Shown: positions 16,491-26,612 of the stretch, in pieces
Numbering within the stretch: the first letter of the stretch is position 1
Layout: each line of letters opens with the position of its first letter
Source of the DNA: JAPOXR01 sp965214695
GTDB lineage: Bacteria > Pseudomonadota > Alphaproteobacteria > Rhodobacterales > Rhodobacteraceae
Length of the DNA: 64,000 nt
Direction of reading: 5' to 3'
Assembly: GCA_965214695.1 (NCBI GenBank)
Contig: OZ243967.1
Span: 1,302,001 to 1,366,000 of the forward strand
Made by a program: the position numbers and the translations under genes
Notes under the pieces: model-generated
Databases searched by the model: none
What the model saw: only the letters and a program-made list of their open reading frames with translations
Told to the model about the DNA's origin: nothing

Positions 16491-17953
16491 TGGTCTGCTT
16501 TGCCGGCATCGATCTCGGGTCATCGGGGATCAAGATTGCCCTGGTGGATGAGAACGGAACCGGCCTGGCCGCGGCCTCGCGGAGTTCGCCGGTCGATATT
16601 CCCAAATCCGGATGGTGCCAGCAGCGCCCGGAACAATGGTGGACGCTGACGAAGGACATTTTCGATGAGCTGGCGGCAGGTCACCCGGACATCATGTCAA
16701 GACTTTCGGGTCTTTCGCTCTCGGGGCACATGCTCGGACAGGTGTTGCTGGACGAGAATGATCGCCCGACAACGCCCTGCATTCTCTGGAACGACCAGCG
16801 ATCGATTGTCGAATGTGACGAACTCCTTGAGCGGGTCCCCGACATTGGCTGGCGCACGAACGGCCATCCCGATCCGGGACTGACCGCGCCGAAGCTTCTA
16901 TGGCTGGCGAAACATGACCCGGGCGTATTGCGAGACGCCACGATCCTGGTTCTTCCCAAGGATTACGTGCGCCTGAAACTGACTGGCGAACGGGCAAGCG
17001 ACATCACCGATGCTTCGGGAACCATGCTGCTCGACTGTGCAACCGGGACATGGGATGACAGGCTGATCGAGGCGGCGGGCTGGAGCCGTGACAAGCTCCC
17101 GAACCTGCTGCATTCCCACGAACCGGCAGGGCAGTTGAGGCCCGAATTGTGCCAGCGCTGGTCAACGCCCGCCACCGTGACCGTCGCCGCCGGTTGTGGC
17201 GACAATTACGCAGGCGCGCTTGGTGTCGGAGCATCCAGCCCGGGGCGATCGGCCGTCAGCATCGGCACCTCCGGCGTTCTGAGCACCGTGGACGACGTCT
17301 TCCGCCCCGCACCCGATCACGCCATTCTCACGACGCCCCATGCTGCGCCGGACACCTTCCTGTCGATGGCCGTGGTGATGAGCGCAACCCAATCGCTGGA
17401 CTGGCTGAGCCGATTGACGAAAACGGCGGTTGGCGACCTTGCCGACATGGCTGAGCACCGCGTTTCCACGTCCGGAATCCGCGGACGCCCGGTCGCACGA
17501 CCCAGCATCACCGGTGTTCGTACCCCGGACAATCGCCCCGATGCCTCGGCGTATTTCGGCGGCATCACGTCCGTCCACGACATGGCCGACATTGCCTATT
17601 CGGTCCTGGAGGGCGTGGCATTCCAGTTCTTTGACGGCTTCAGCGCCCAGCGCGCCAAGGGCGTGCCCGTTGCGACGATTCAGGCCGTTGGTGGAGGAAG
17701 CCGGTCGGTGTTCTGGGTATCCCTGATTGCGACGCTGTTCGAATTGGAAGTCGGAATTCCCGAGAATGGCGACATTTCGGCCTGCCTCGGAGCCTCAAGG
17801 CTCGCCCATGCCGCCGTCGCTCCGAAGGACAGGGACGCCATCCTGGCACAACAGCCGACTGCCCGTACAACCGTCTCACCGGTTGCGGGGATGCGCGAGG
17901 CGCTCATGGCCAGGCACCACGCATTTCGGGCCCTGCCATTCACAGCCGGTTGA
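16490..17953 (+). CDS. FGGY-family carbohydrate kinase (xylulokinase-like)
   Basis: 487-aa sugar or polyol kinase of the FGGY superfamily. The ATPase phosphate-1 motif is GIDLGSSGIKIALVDENG near the N-terminus. The FGGY_N substrate region holds LSGHMLGQVLLDENDRP and LWNDQRS, which resemble xylulokinases. The FGGY_C domain carries VSIGTSGVLSTV and the adenosine motif QAVGGGSRSVFW. It follows the SorC regulator with a one-base overlap. Together with the importer it would trap the imported compound as a phosphate ester. The true substrate (pentulose, polyol or glycerol-like) is not readable from sequence. Confidence 0.9.
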   Translation: MVCFAGIDLGSSGIKIALVDENGTGLAAASRSSPVDIPKSGWCQQRPEQWWTLTKDIFDELAAGHPDIMSRLSGLSLSGHMLGQVLLDENDRPTTPCILWNDQRSIVECDELLERVPDIGWRTNGHPDPGLTAPKLLWLAKHDPGVLRDATILVLPKDYVRLKLTGERASDITDASGTMLLDCATGTWDDRLIEAAGWSRDKLPNLLHSHEPAGQLRPELCQRWSTPATVTVAAGCGDNYAGALGVGASSPGRSAVSIGTSGVLSTVDDVFRPAPDHAILTTPHAAPDTFLSMAVVMSATQSLDWLSRLTKTAVGDLADMAEHRVSTSGIRGRPVARPSITGVRTPDNRPDASAYFGGITSVHDMADIAYSVLEGVAFQFFDGFSAQRAKGVPVATIQAVGGGSRSVFWVSLIATLFELEVGIPENGDISACLGASRLAHAAVAPKDRDAILAQQPTARTTVSPVAGMREALMARHHAFRALPFTAG

Positions 17954-18200
17954 TTTCCGTTCGTCAAGACCGTCTCGTCCCGGCAGATTCCGGTCCCGGT
18001 TGCGCCGACGCGGCGCCCGTCCAGGGGTTGGACCCGGTGATACACCCTGGAACTCGCCATGCGATCCGGGGTGGCGTTACGGATGCCGCAATTTCCGCCA
18101 ATGCCGATCACCGCCACCGGGCAACATGATGATCAAACCGCCGAGCTGACCAGGCAGTAAATTTGATTGGGCCATTCACACTCCGAACTGGTCTTGCCCG

Positions 18201-19364
18201 CTACCGCCCTCGCAACAGGCCAATGGCAGCGGCGAGCGGCATCGCCCGCAGGCCGTTTCCGGCAGGAACGTCTCGTTTGCCCGCATAGACCAGTATTTTC
18301 TGGTCGGCCCCGATGTCTTCGGCCGCCAGGTGGAAGCCGCGCGACACCTTGGGGGCAGTGCTGCGCTTGATCTCGACCGCCCAGATCCCGCCGCCCGGAA
18401 GCCGCAGCACCAGATCAAGTTCCGCCCCTGCCGCAGTCCGGTAAAAGCAGGGCTCGGTTCCGGTTGGCGCCGCCGAGATCAGGGATTCGATGCAAAACCC
18501 CTCCCAACTCCCGCCCACCACCGGGTGCCCGAGCAGGCTCTCCATCGACTCGAGCCCGAGCAGTCCATGCACGAGACCGCTGTCTCGCACGAAGATTTTA
18601 GGCGCCTTGACAAGACGCTTGCCAACATTCTGGTGCCAGGGCTGCAGGCGTCGCACCAGCATCAGGTCAACGAGCAGATCGACATAGCGACCAATCGTCT
18701 GGCCGGATACGCCCAGGCCTGCTGCCAGTGCCGCGGCGTTCAGCAATCCACCCTGCGCATGAGCCAGCATCGACCAGAAGCGGCGCAACGTGGTCGCCGG
18801 GATGCGCGGCCCAAGCGCAGGTATGTCGCGTTCAAGATAGGTGCGCAAGAACGCCTCTCTCCAGTTCATGCTGGCCCTGTTGCTTTTGGCCTGGAAGCTG
18901 TCGGGGAAGCCGCCACGCAGCCAGAGATCGTTCATCCGGTCGTCGCCGACATCTTCGAGCAGGAGAGGCGGCATCTCGATGTAGCGAACGCGCCCGGCGA
19001 GGGATTCCGCCGATTGATGAAGCAGGGAATTCGACGCAGATCCGAGTAGCAGGAACTGACCGGTGCGAATTCCCTTGCGTCGCCGCATGTCGATCTGGCC
19101 GCGAAGATTCCTGAACAGGCCCGGCAGTTGCTGAACTTCATCCAGGATCACCAGATGGCCAACCTGTTCATCCAGGTAGAGATCGGGATCGGCCAGGACT
19201 TGCCGATCGGCGTCACGCTCGAGGTCAAGGTAGACGGATGAACGTTGCTCCGCTATCCCCAGCGCAAGCGTGGTCTTCCCAACCTGTCGGGGCCCCAGAA
19301 GGACAACGGCCGCCTGGTCCTCAAGCGCGGATATCACCTCTTGGTTGGTTTGACGTTGGAACAT
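18201..19364 (-). CDS. AAA+ ATPase with DUF4143 domain
   Basis: 387-aa stand-alone P-loop ATPase. Walker A is GPRQVGKTT (residues 24-32) and Walker B is LVILDEVQQLP, followed by sensor-like LLLGSAS. The C-terminal DUF4143 region has RTAAGAELDLVL and WAVEIKRS, with the E/D-x-K arrangement of a restriction-endonuclease-like fold. The family is widespread, moves between genomes, and has no settled function. It is flanked by gene-free spacers and shares no operon. It may be a recent acquisition, but I cannot measure codon bias here. Confidence 0.9.
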   Translation of the reverse strand: MFQRQTNQEVISALEDQAAVVLLGPRQVGKTTLALGIAEQRSSVYLDLERDADRQVLADPDLYLDEQVGHLVILDEVQQLPGLFRNLRGQIDMRRRKGIRTGQFLLLGSASNSLLHQSAESLAGRVRYIEMPPLLLEDVGDDRMNDLWLRGGFPDSFQAKSNRASMNWREAFLRTYLERDIPALGPRIPATTLRRFWSMLAHAQGGLLNAAALAAGLGVSGQTIGRYVDLLVDLMLVRRLQPWHQNVGKRLVKAPKIFVRDSGLVHGLLGLESMESLLGHPVVGGSWEGFCIESLISAAPTGTEPCFYRTAAGAELDLVLRLPGGGIWAVEIKRSTAPKVSRGFHLAAEDIGADQKILVYAGKRDVPAGNGLRAMPLAAAIGLLRGR

Positions 19365-19470
19365 ACCTTGTATTTACTCCACGGCATGGAAGATATGCAA
19401 GGCTATCTTCTTCAATTCGACATTCCGGATCAATGGGGAACTGGAGCCAGCAGGTGGTGACAGGGTGAAG

Positions 19471-19550
19471 GCATGGTCCGGGCGCGGGTGACCCGGCCCC
19501 GGCGTCGATGGAAGCGCAACCCCGCATGGTCCGGGTGCGGGGTGACCCGG
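19471..19550. repeat. Imperfect direct repeat pair, about 26 nt, 53-nt period
   Basis: gcatggtccgggcgcgggtg... (19471-19496) recurs as gcatggtccgggtgcggggt... (19524-19550), with one substitution and one extra G; both end in gacccgg. It lies in the gene-poor spacer between the DUF4143 ATPase and the amidase gene (19365-19596). The function is unknown. Confidence 0.8.
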
Positions 19551-19596
19551 CGCAACAGTTTCCCGATGCCGTAAACTGCATGAGGCGCCGGCGAAC

Positions 19597-20334
19597 TCAA
19601 ACTGCCGGAAACCGGTTGGCCAGGTCGAGTATGCCGCTCATGTCGGCGGCATCAAGCGGGCCGCGGGCCCAGGGGCGAAATCGCTGCCGATAGGCTTCCA
19701 GCAGCACCTCCGGATGACCCGCCTGGCCGGCGGCGACCTGGCGCGGATATCCGAACCGCAATGCGGCCCGGGCGAACCGGCCCGGATCGGCCGCCACCTG
19801 GGCGGCCGGGTCGGGCCAGACCGAGAGACCCTGGCGTGCCAGGCGTCGCCAATCGAAATGGCGGCCCGGATCAACTTTCCGGCCCGGCGCCATGTCCGAA
19901 TGACCGATCACAGCTTGCGGTGAAATGCGCCAACGCCGGATGACCGACCGCAGGAGCGATTCCAGTGACATCATTTGCGCTTCGGCAAATGGCCGGTTGC
20001 CGGGATTGGCAATCTCGATTCCCAGCGAATGGGAGTTCACATCCGACACGCCGCCCCATTCACCCTGGCCGGCGTGCCAGGCCCGCATCCGTTCGCCAAC
20101 GAGGCGCAAGATGCGTCCAGTCTCGTCAACAAGATAGTGGGCGGAGACCTCGAATTCCGCCGTGCACAGGCGATGAAGCGCCGCCTCGGTGCTGGCCATA
20201 CCGGTGTAATGGAGCACGACGAGGGACGGCGTGGCGCCGCCCCGTCTCGGCCCGAAATTCGGTGATGGTCGATCGATGATCGACAGGCCGTCAACCGGCA
20301 CTACAGCATGCGCTGGTAGATGCTCGGCGTCCAT
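19597..20334 (-). CDS. N-acetylmuramoyl-L-alanine amidase, AmpD type
   Basis: 245-aa zinc amidase of the Amidase_2 family, which cleaves the lactyl-peptide bond of anhydro-muropeptides during cell-wall recycling. Expected zinc ligands are visible as His in VVLHYTGM, His in IGHSDMAPGRK and Asp in KVDPG. The N-terminus (SIIDRPSPNFGPRR) is typical of the alphaproteobacterial AmpD group, and a C-terminal stretch resembles a peptidoglycan-binding helix bundle. There is no signal peptide, so it is probably cytosolic. The ATG at 20334 overlaps the lipoprotein gene by 34 nt; a GTG 11 codons in would shorten the overlap. Confidence 0.9.
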   Translation of the reverse strand: MDAEHLPAHAVVPVDGLSIIDRPSPNFGPRRGGATPSLVVLHYTGMASTEAALHRLCTAEFEVSAHYLVDETGRILRLVGERMRAWHAGQGEWGGVSDVNSHSLGIEIANPGNRPFAEAQMMSLESLLRSVIRRWRISPQAVIGHSDMAPGRKVDPGRHFDWRRLARQGLSVWPDPAAQVAADPGRFARAALRFGYPRQVAAGQAGHPEVLLEAYRQRFRPWARGPLDAADMSGILDLANRFPAV

Positions 20335-21089
20335 CCGCAGACAAATCCATCACCATCCGGATCAAGTCCGATGGTATCGACTGCCGGCCCGCCGGCATCC
20401 AGGAAGGCAACCTGCGCCGAATACGAATCCGGATATTTCCCGCACCGCTTGCGAACAATGCGCATGGTCGGCTGGATCCACGGTCGGTCATAGACCTTCG
20501 AGCCGACGCCATGCGAAACGCTCAGGGCAAACCTGGCCACGCTGGAATTGCCCGGTTGCGGTGGAAGATCGGTTGGCTGGTAGACAATCAGCGATTGCCG
20601 GCTGTGTTCCCGGCGGGCCGCCGCCGTTTCGATCGACTCGCGGGCGGATACCCACTCGAAATCCTGCGAATCCGTCACCGGGTCCTCCTCGGGGCGGGCA
20701 GCCAGCACCAAGCCGCCTTCATCCTCCCCTGCCGCCGGCGCTGCCTCAACGCTGGCCGCAACGAGCGGCGAGGCTCCCGGATACTGTCCGGCATTCGGTG
20801 CGAATGTTCGAACTGCCTCGGCCGGGGCCGGCTTCAGCACTGCCGATTCTGCCCCCTGTTCGGCGGTCGTCATGGCCTGCCGATGGCTGGACATGACCTC
20901 GGCGTGGAGTTGTTCCTGGTCCTTCTGCCCCGGCTCCGCCAACACAGCCACCCGGCCGGCATCCTCAACCGGCGGAGACGGGTTTGCAGCCACGGTTTCC
21001 ATGCTTGATTCCGTACACCCGGCGACCACCGCCGCGGCAATGAGACACAAGACTGCCCGAAGGCCGACTGCACGATTCTGGATTGCCAT
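20301..21089 (-). CDS. Putative lipoprotein with C-terminal Asp/Gly (excalibur-like) motif
   Basis: 262-aa exported protein. The N-terminus has a lipoprotein signal with lipobox VAGC (Cys25). About 130 residues of low-complexity, Ala/Glu/Pro-rich linker follow. A compact C-terminal domain then holds two more Cys and the motif DPDGDGFVCGW, which resembles the calcium-binding excalibur signature. The function is unknown. It sits between gatA (3 nt away) and the AmpD-like gene (34-nt overlap), so it is probably co-transcribed with gatCA. Confidence 0.75.
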   Translation of the reverse strand: MAIQNRAVGLRAVLCLIAAAVVAGCTESSMETVAANPSPPVEDAGRVAVLAEPGQKDQEQLHAEVMSSHRQAMTTAEQGAESAVLKPAPAEAVRTFAPNAGQYPGASPLVAASVEAAPAAGEDEGGLVLAARPEEDPVTDSQDFEWVSARESIETAAARREHSRQSLIVYQPTDLPPQPGNSSVARFALSVSHGVGSKVYDRPWIQPTMRIVRKRCGKYPDSYSAQVAFLDAGGPAVDTIGLDPDGDGFVCGWTPSIYQRML

Positions 21090-21092
21090 TTT

Positions 21093-22579
<1,487 letters not shown>

Positions 22580-22583
<4 letters not shown>

Positions 22584-22867
22584 TCAACGACCTTCGGGAC
22601 GGCGAAGAAACCCTGCCGGGCCTCCGGCGCATTGGCCAGGATGCGGTCCCGGTCGGTTTCGACGCGGACCTGGTCCGGCCGTTTCTCGAGTTCCATCGGG
22701 GTCACGGTCGACATCGCCTCGACACCATCGACATCCACGTCGCCAAGCCGCTCCATGAACGCCAGGATCGACGAGAGCTCGCGGGCGATGGCAGGCAACT
22801 CCTGCTCATCGACCCTGATCCGTGCCAGATGCGCGGTCCGCCGGGCGGTTTCCAGGTCAATGGACAT
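22580..22867 (-). CDS. gatC: Aspartyl/glutamyl-tRNA amidotransferase subunit C
   Basis: 95-aa stabilising subunit of GatCAB. It starts MSIDLETARRTAHLARIRV and contains the conserved ELSSILAFMERLGDVDVDGV stretch. It ends ARQGFFAVPKVVE, the usual C-terminus that threads around GatA. The stop overlaps the gatA start (ATGA), so the two are translationally coupled. Confidence 0.95.
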
Positions 22868-22878
22868 TGTTCATCCTC

Positions 22879-23565
22879 TCATCTCCGGTTCCCGCTACCG
22901 GGCGCCTTCATTCCTGTCGCGGCAATCCTGCTGCGCATCACCAGGATCATCCAGGACAGCATGACCGCATTAAGCAAATGCCACATGATGTGGGTGCCAA
23001 CCGGAATCAGATCGCATAGCGGCAGGTCTGCGATACGAAATCCGATGGAGATTACAAGCGCTGTTCCACCGAACGCCAGGCCGGCGCCGGTGTCAGGATC
23101 CCGTCTCCAGGCCAGCCCGGCATAGATGAAGATCAGCAAGGCGATGGAGGCATAGGCGGCGGAGGCGCCAATCCCGGGCAGGATGACGCCGATTGCCCAT
23201 GTGGCGGCCGGCGCATAGACAAAGAACAGCAATGTCGTCAGCAATGCCGGAAGAACCCGCATCTCGAGACAGTACCGATTGGCCAGGTAGAGGAAATAGA
23301 GCACAAAGGCGGCTATGGGCAGCACGTCGGTGAGCGCGGCCCACCTGGTTGCAAATGTGTGAAACAGGAACGATCCGATCCCGATCATCGCCAGGATGAC
23401 CGCCAGTACCCGCGCCTGCAGGTCCCCACCCTTCGACAGGCGATTCCACACCAACAGGGCACCGATGAGAAAGGCCAGGTTGGTCAGGGCATTGAGCGGT
23501 TCTGCCCAGAAACCGGGCTCGACCCGTTCACAATAGCCGTCGACGTAACTGGTCCAGCTGCTCAT
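22879..23565 (-). CDS. Ceramidase-like membrane hydrolase (CREST superfamily)
   Basis: 228-aa protein with about seven hydrophobic helices. I chose ATG 23565 (MSSWTSYVDGYCERVEPGFW) because the residues encoded upstream are unlike the family. The CREST zinc motif is complete: Glu/Asn in EPLNALTNLAF, Ser-x3-His in GSFLFHTF with a downstream Asp (LTDVLP), and HxxxH in HIMWHLLNA. The family includes alkaline ceramidases and bacterial lipid hydrolases of PF05875. In a bacterium the substrate could be a sphingolipid or another lipid amide. It lies just upstream of gatC on the same strand with an 11-nt gap. Confidence 0.88.
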   Translation of the reverse strand: MSSWTSYVDGYCERVEPGFWAEPLNALTNLAFLIGALLVWNRLSKGGDLQARVLAVILAMIGIGSFLFHTFATRWAALTDVLPIAAFVLYFLYLANRYCLEMRVLPALLTTLLFFVYAPAATWAIGVILPGIGASAAYASIALLIFIYAGLAWRRDPDTGAGLAFGGTALVISIGFRIADLPLCDLIPVGTHIMWHLLNAVMLSWMILVMRSRIAATGMKAPGSGNRR

Positions 23566-23757
23566 GGATGGTTCCGATTGCCCGGCCTGTTCACCCGGGG
23601 CGAGTCGGCAGCCCCGATTCCGAGTGGTGGATGGTGGCGATGGAATACTGCCACCAGCCTCGGGCGACAACCGTCAATCGACCTGGTCCGGGCCCGGCTC
23701 AAGGCTTTGCCGCAACCTGCACAACAGGCAGTTTGCCATGGCTCCATGCAGCCGCCC

Positions 23758-24246
23758 CTACTCTCCTTCCTGCTTGCGCAACTCCGCAAAGAACTGCCTG
23801 AGAAGGGCGGCCGACTCACTTTCGCCAATTCCCGATATGACCTCCGGCCGGTGGTGAGTCTGGGCCTGCTCGAAAATCCGGCCGCCCTGCTCGACACCTC
23901 CCGATTTCGGGTCGGAGGCACCATAAACCAGCCGCTCCAGCCTGGCATGGGAAATCGCCGCGGCACACATTGCGCATGGCTCCAGCGTCACGTGAATCGT
24001 GCAGCCGTTCAGCCGGCAATCACCGACTTCCCGGCAGGCACGCCGGATGGCCAGGATCTCGGCATGGGCCGTTGCATCCTGCAATTCCCGGATTCGGTTG
24101 CCGGCCGAGGCAATGAGGGTCCCATCCTTGCCGGAGATCGCGGCACCGACCGGCACCTCGCCGCGTGCACCGGCACACCGGGCCTCTTCGAGAGCCACCC
24201 GCATCTGCGACCTGAATGGCTCGCCACGTGTTGAATTTACCGTCAT
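23758..24246 (-). CDS. tadA: tRNA adenosine(34) deaminase TadA-like
   Basis: 162-aa zinc-dependent deaminase that makes inosine at the wobble position of tRNA-Arg(ACG). The active site is clear: HAEILAI (His ligand and catalytic Glu) and PCAMCAAAI (the two Cys ligands). The GAAISG and RNRIRELQDATAHAEI surroundings match TadA rather than cytidine or guanine deaminases. It points away from the pseudouridine synthase gene, with a shared gene-free spacer between. Confidence 0.92.
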   Translation of the reverse strand: MTVNSTRGEPFRSQMRVALEEARCAGARGEVPVGAAISGKDGTLIASAGNRIRELQDATAHAEILAIRRACREVGDCRLNGCTIHVTLEPCAMCAAAISHARLERLVYGASDPKSGGVEQGGRIFEQAQTHHRPEVISGIGESESAALLRQFFAELRKQEGE

Positions 24247-24650
24247 GCCCGCCGACCCTGCGCAAACTCCTCACCGCCAACCTGCCGTCATTTCCACCGC
24301 CATGCAATTCAATCCGACCAGGCCAGTCCCGTCGGCAACCATCCGGTGCATTTCTCGCTGGGGCTCGGCGCCATGCCGGCTGAACTTGCCATGCCATTCA
24401 TGCAGCTTGCCATTGCGCATGCTATGATGCGAGAAGCCGTTGCCGGGACAAAAAGAGGCGGCGGGCGGCGTGACGGAAGGGCCGCCGCGACCAGATCCGC
24501 CATCTTGGCCCGCGAAATTGCGGTTCAGGGGCTGACCGGCAGGATGGGCGGTCATCGATTGCCTTGCTGACATCCCATGCACGGGCTGCAGCCGGGTGGT
24601 GCAGACCAGGACGTATTCTCGAGGCTACGGCAGAAGGCCAGGATGGATTC
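24247..24650. other. Divergent spacer between tadA and the pseudouridine synthase gene
   Basis: About 400 nt with no supportable gene. It must hold promoters for the two divergent genes, but I see no convincing -35/-10 pair. An open plus-strand frame upstream of the synthase start lacks family features. Confidence 0.4.
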
Positions 24651-25394
24651 ATGAGCAGCGAGCGGATTGCCAAGGTCATTGCCCGGGCCGGCCTGGCCTC
24701 CAGACGTCGGGCCGAGCAGATGATCCTGTCGGGGCGAGTGGCAGTCAACGGGATGGTTATCAGCAGCCCGGCACTGAACGTGACCGCTGCCGACGCGGTC
24801 ACGGTCGATGACCAGGCACTTCCGAGACGGGAGCAGATCCGGCTGTGGCGCTTGCACAAGCCGACCGGAATCGTCACCACCAGCCGGGATGAAAAGGGTC
24901 GTCGCACCGTAATCGACATCCTGCCCGATCATCTCCCGAGAGTGATGACCGTCGGCCGGCTCGATCTGAATTCGGAGGGGTTGCTGCTGCTGACCAATGA
25001 TGGCGGGATGCAGCGCTGGCTCGAGCATCCCGGCACCGGCTGGTCGCGGAGATACCGGGCCAGGGTGCGGGGAACGGCCTCCGAGCGGGCGTTGCAGCAG
25101 CTGCGGGAGGGCATCGAGGCAGATGGCGAACGGCTTGGTCCGATGACGGCGGTCCTGGACCGGCAACTGAATTCCAATGCCTGGATCACGGTCGAGTTGC
25201 GCAGCGGCAAGAATCGGGAGGTCCGGAGGGCGCTGGAGGCGGTCGGCATGGTCGTGAGCCGCCTCATCAGGGTTTCCTTCGGCCCCTTTGTCCTCGGCAA
25301 TCTTTCGCCTGGAAAGCTGCAGGAGGTAAAACCCGGAACTCTTCGACGACAACTCCCCGGCTTCCCGCAATTCGGATCGTCGGAACAGCGGTAA
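24651..25394 (+). CDS. 23S rRNA pseudouridine synthase, RsuA/RluB family
   Basis: 247-aa RNA-modifying enzyme. An N-terminal S4 RNA-binding domain (RIAKVIARAGLASRRRAEQM and SGRVAVNG) is followed by the catalytic domain with the Asp motif VGRLDLNSEGLLLLTNDG and the family-typical GKNREVRRALEAVG. I chose ATG 24651, where the S4 domain begins; the frame is open 29 codons further upstream without homology. RluB (U2605 of 23S rRNA) is the likeliest function, by length and motif spacing. Confidence 0.93.
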   Translation: MSSERIAKVIARAGLASRRRAEQMILSGRVAVNGMVISSPALNVTAADAVTVDDQALPRREQIRLWRLHKPTGIVTTSRDEKGRRTVIDILPDHLPRVMTVGRLDLNSEGLLLLTNDGGMQRWLEHPGTGWSRRYRARVRGTASERALQQLREGIEADGERLGPMTAVLDRQLNSNAWITVELRSGKNREVRRALEAVGMVVSRLIRVSFGPFVLGNLSPGKLQEVKPGTLRRQLPGFPQFGSSEQR

Positions 25395-25555
25395 ATTCCC
25401 CTGGAGGAGTCGCCGCCCGGCCGGATAAAGTCACGGCCATGCGCCGGGAGCGGGCCGGCGCGGCCGGAACATCGGCCTTGCGAGGGCGACATTTCTGCAA
25501 ACCGGCCGCAAAGTGCTTGTGAACCTCACCAAATCAAACTACTTGTTCCGACCCC

Positions 25556-25622
25556 GCATGTGCGACGGGTCTGCAGTCGGCATTCCCGGAGCGCGCCGGC
25601 GACGCATGCGCGACGGGTCTGC
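25556..25622. repeat. Direct repeat pair, 19 nt with one mismatch, 48-nt period
   Basis: gcatgtgcgacgggtctgc (25556-25574) recurs as gcatgcgcgacgggtctgc (25604-25622) in the spacer before the DUF2927 lipoprotein gene. The spacer between the copies is unrelated. Confidence 0.8.
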
Positions 25623-25655
25623 TGCAATCAGAGTCACGAATCAGGGCAGGGAATC

Positions 25656-26603
25656 GTGGAAGCATCATTTTCATCCGTTCCTGTGGGCCGCCTGCGGAAG
25701 ACCGTCTCGCGATCACTGCTCTGCATGGCAGTCCTGACGGTGTTGTCGGGATGTTTTCCTGTCATGGATGAACCGGTGCAAGAGCGCCGAACCACGGTGA
25801 CCAGCTCCGCCGCCCGGAACTACTACGAAAAACTCGAGGTCCGGCTGGTCGAGAACGGCCTCCTCAAGACCAATGGCGGTGCCGATGCCGGATTTGACGC
25901 CGCCGCCCTGGCCAGCAATTTCGAACGCATTGCGCTTTATGACGAATTCCAGATGCGCGGGCGCCGGCTGATCAGGACCAACCAGGCCACCCAGATCCGC
26001 CGATGGGAAAACCTGGTCAGGGTATCGATTGTCTTCGGTGAATCGGTCCCCGATGCGATGCGGCAACGGGATATGGAATTCATCCTCGACTACCTGGACC
26101 ACCTGGAAGGCATTATCGGGCAGGAGATCGAGGTGACGGACAGCAATCCGAATTTCCATATCTATGTTCTCAATTCCCAGGAGATTTACAATTTCCGCTC
26201 GCGCCGTCCGGTGGCAGGAACGCCGTCATTCGACCTGATCAGCGATCAGATCTCCAGGATGACCGTGGACACCTATTGCTCGGTATTCACGGTGACCGAC
26301 CAGGACACCGATCACCGCTACGTGGCGGCAGTCGCCGTCATCAAGTCGGAACATCCCGACCTGCTTCGCAAGGCCTGCTACCACGAGGAGATCGCCCAAG
26401 GGCTGGGATTGACCAATGACAGCCGGGACGCCCGCCCGTCGATCTTCAATGACGATGATGAATATGCCCTGCTGACCTATCACGACGAGCTGCTGCTGCG
26501 CATGCTCTATTCCCCGGAGGTCAGGTCGGGCATGACCAGGTCCGAGGCCATGCCGGTCATCAACAGGCTTGCCCGCGACCTTCGCCCGGGCCAGTCGAGC
26601 TGA
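25656..26603 (+). CDS. DUF2927 domain lipoprotein
   Basis: 315-aa exported lipoprotein of unknown function. I chose GTG 25656 because it gives a compact signal (RLRKTVSRSLLCMAVLTVL) with lipobox LSGC and has AGGG just upstream; the frame is open 32 codons earlier without a signal. The DUF2927 domain fills residues 80-310, with the conserved CYHEEIAQGLGLTNDS, RPSIFNDDDEYALLTYHDEL and LLRMLYSPEVRSGM. The HEE motif and the Asp-rich segment suggest a metallopeptidase-like fold, but no activity is established. The PfkB kinase gene starts 9 nt after its stop. Confidence 0.9.
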   Translation: MEASFSSVPVGRLRKTVSRSLLCMAVLTVLSGCFPVMDEPVQERRTTVTSSAARNYYEKLEVRLVENGLLKTNGGADAGFDAAALASNFERIALYDEFQMRGRRLIRTNQATQIRRWENLVRVSIVFGESVPDAMRQRDMEFILDYLDHLEGIIGQEIEVTDSNPNFHIYVLNSQEIYNFRSRRPVAGTPSFDLISDQISRMTVDTYCSVFTVTDQDTDHRYVAAVAVIKSEHPDLLRKACYHEEIAQGLGLTNDSRDARPSIFNDDDEYALLTYHDELLLRMLYSPEVRSGMTRSEAMPVINRLARDLRPGQSS

Positions 26604-26612
26604 TTTTCCCCG

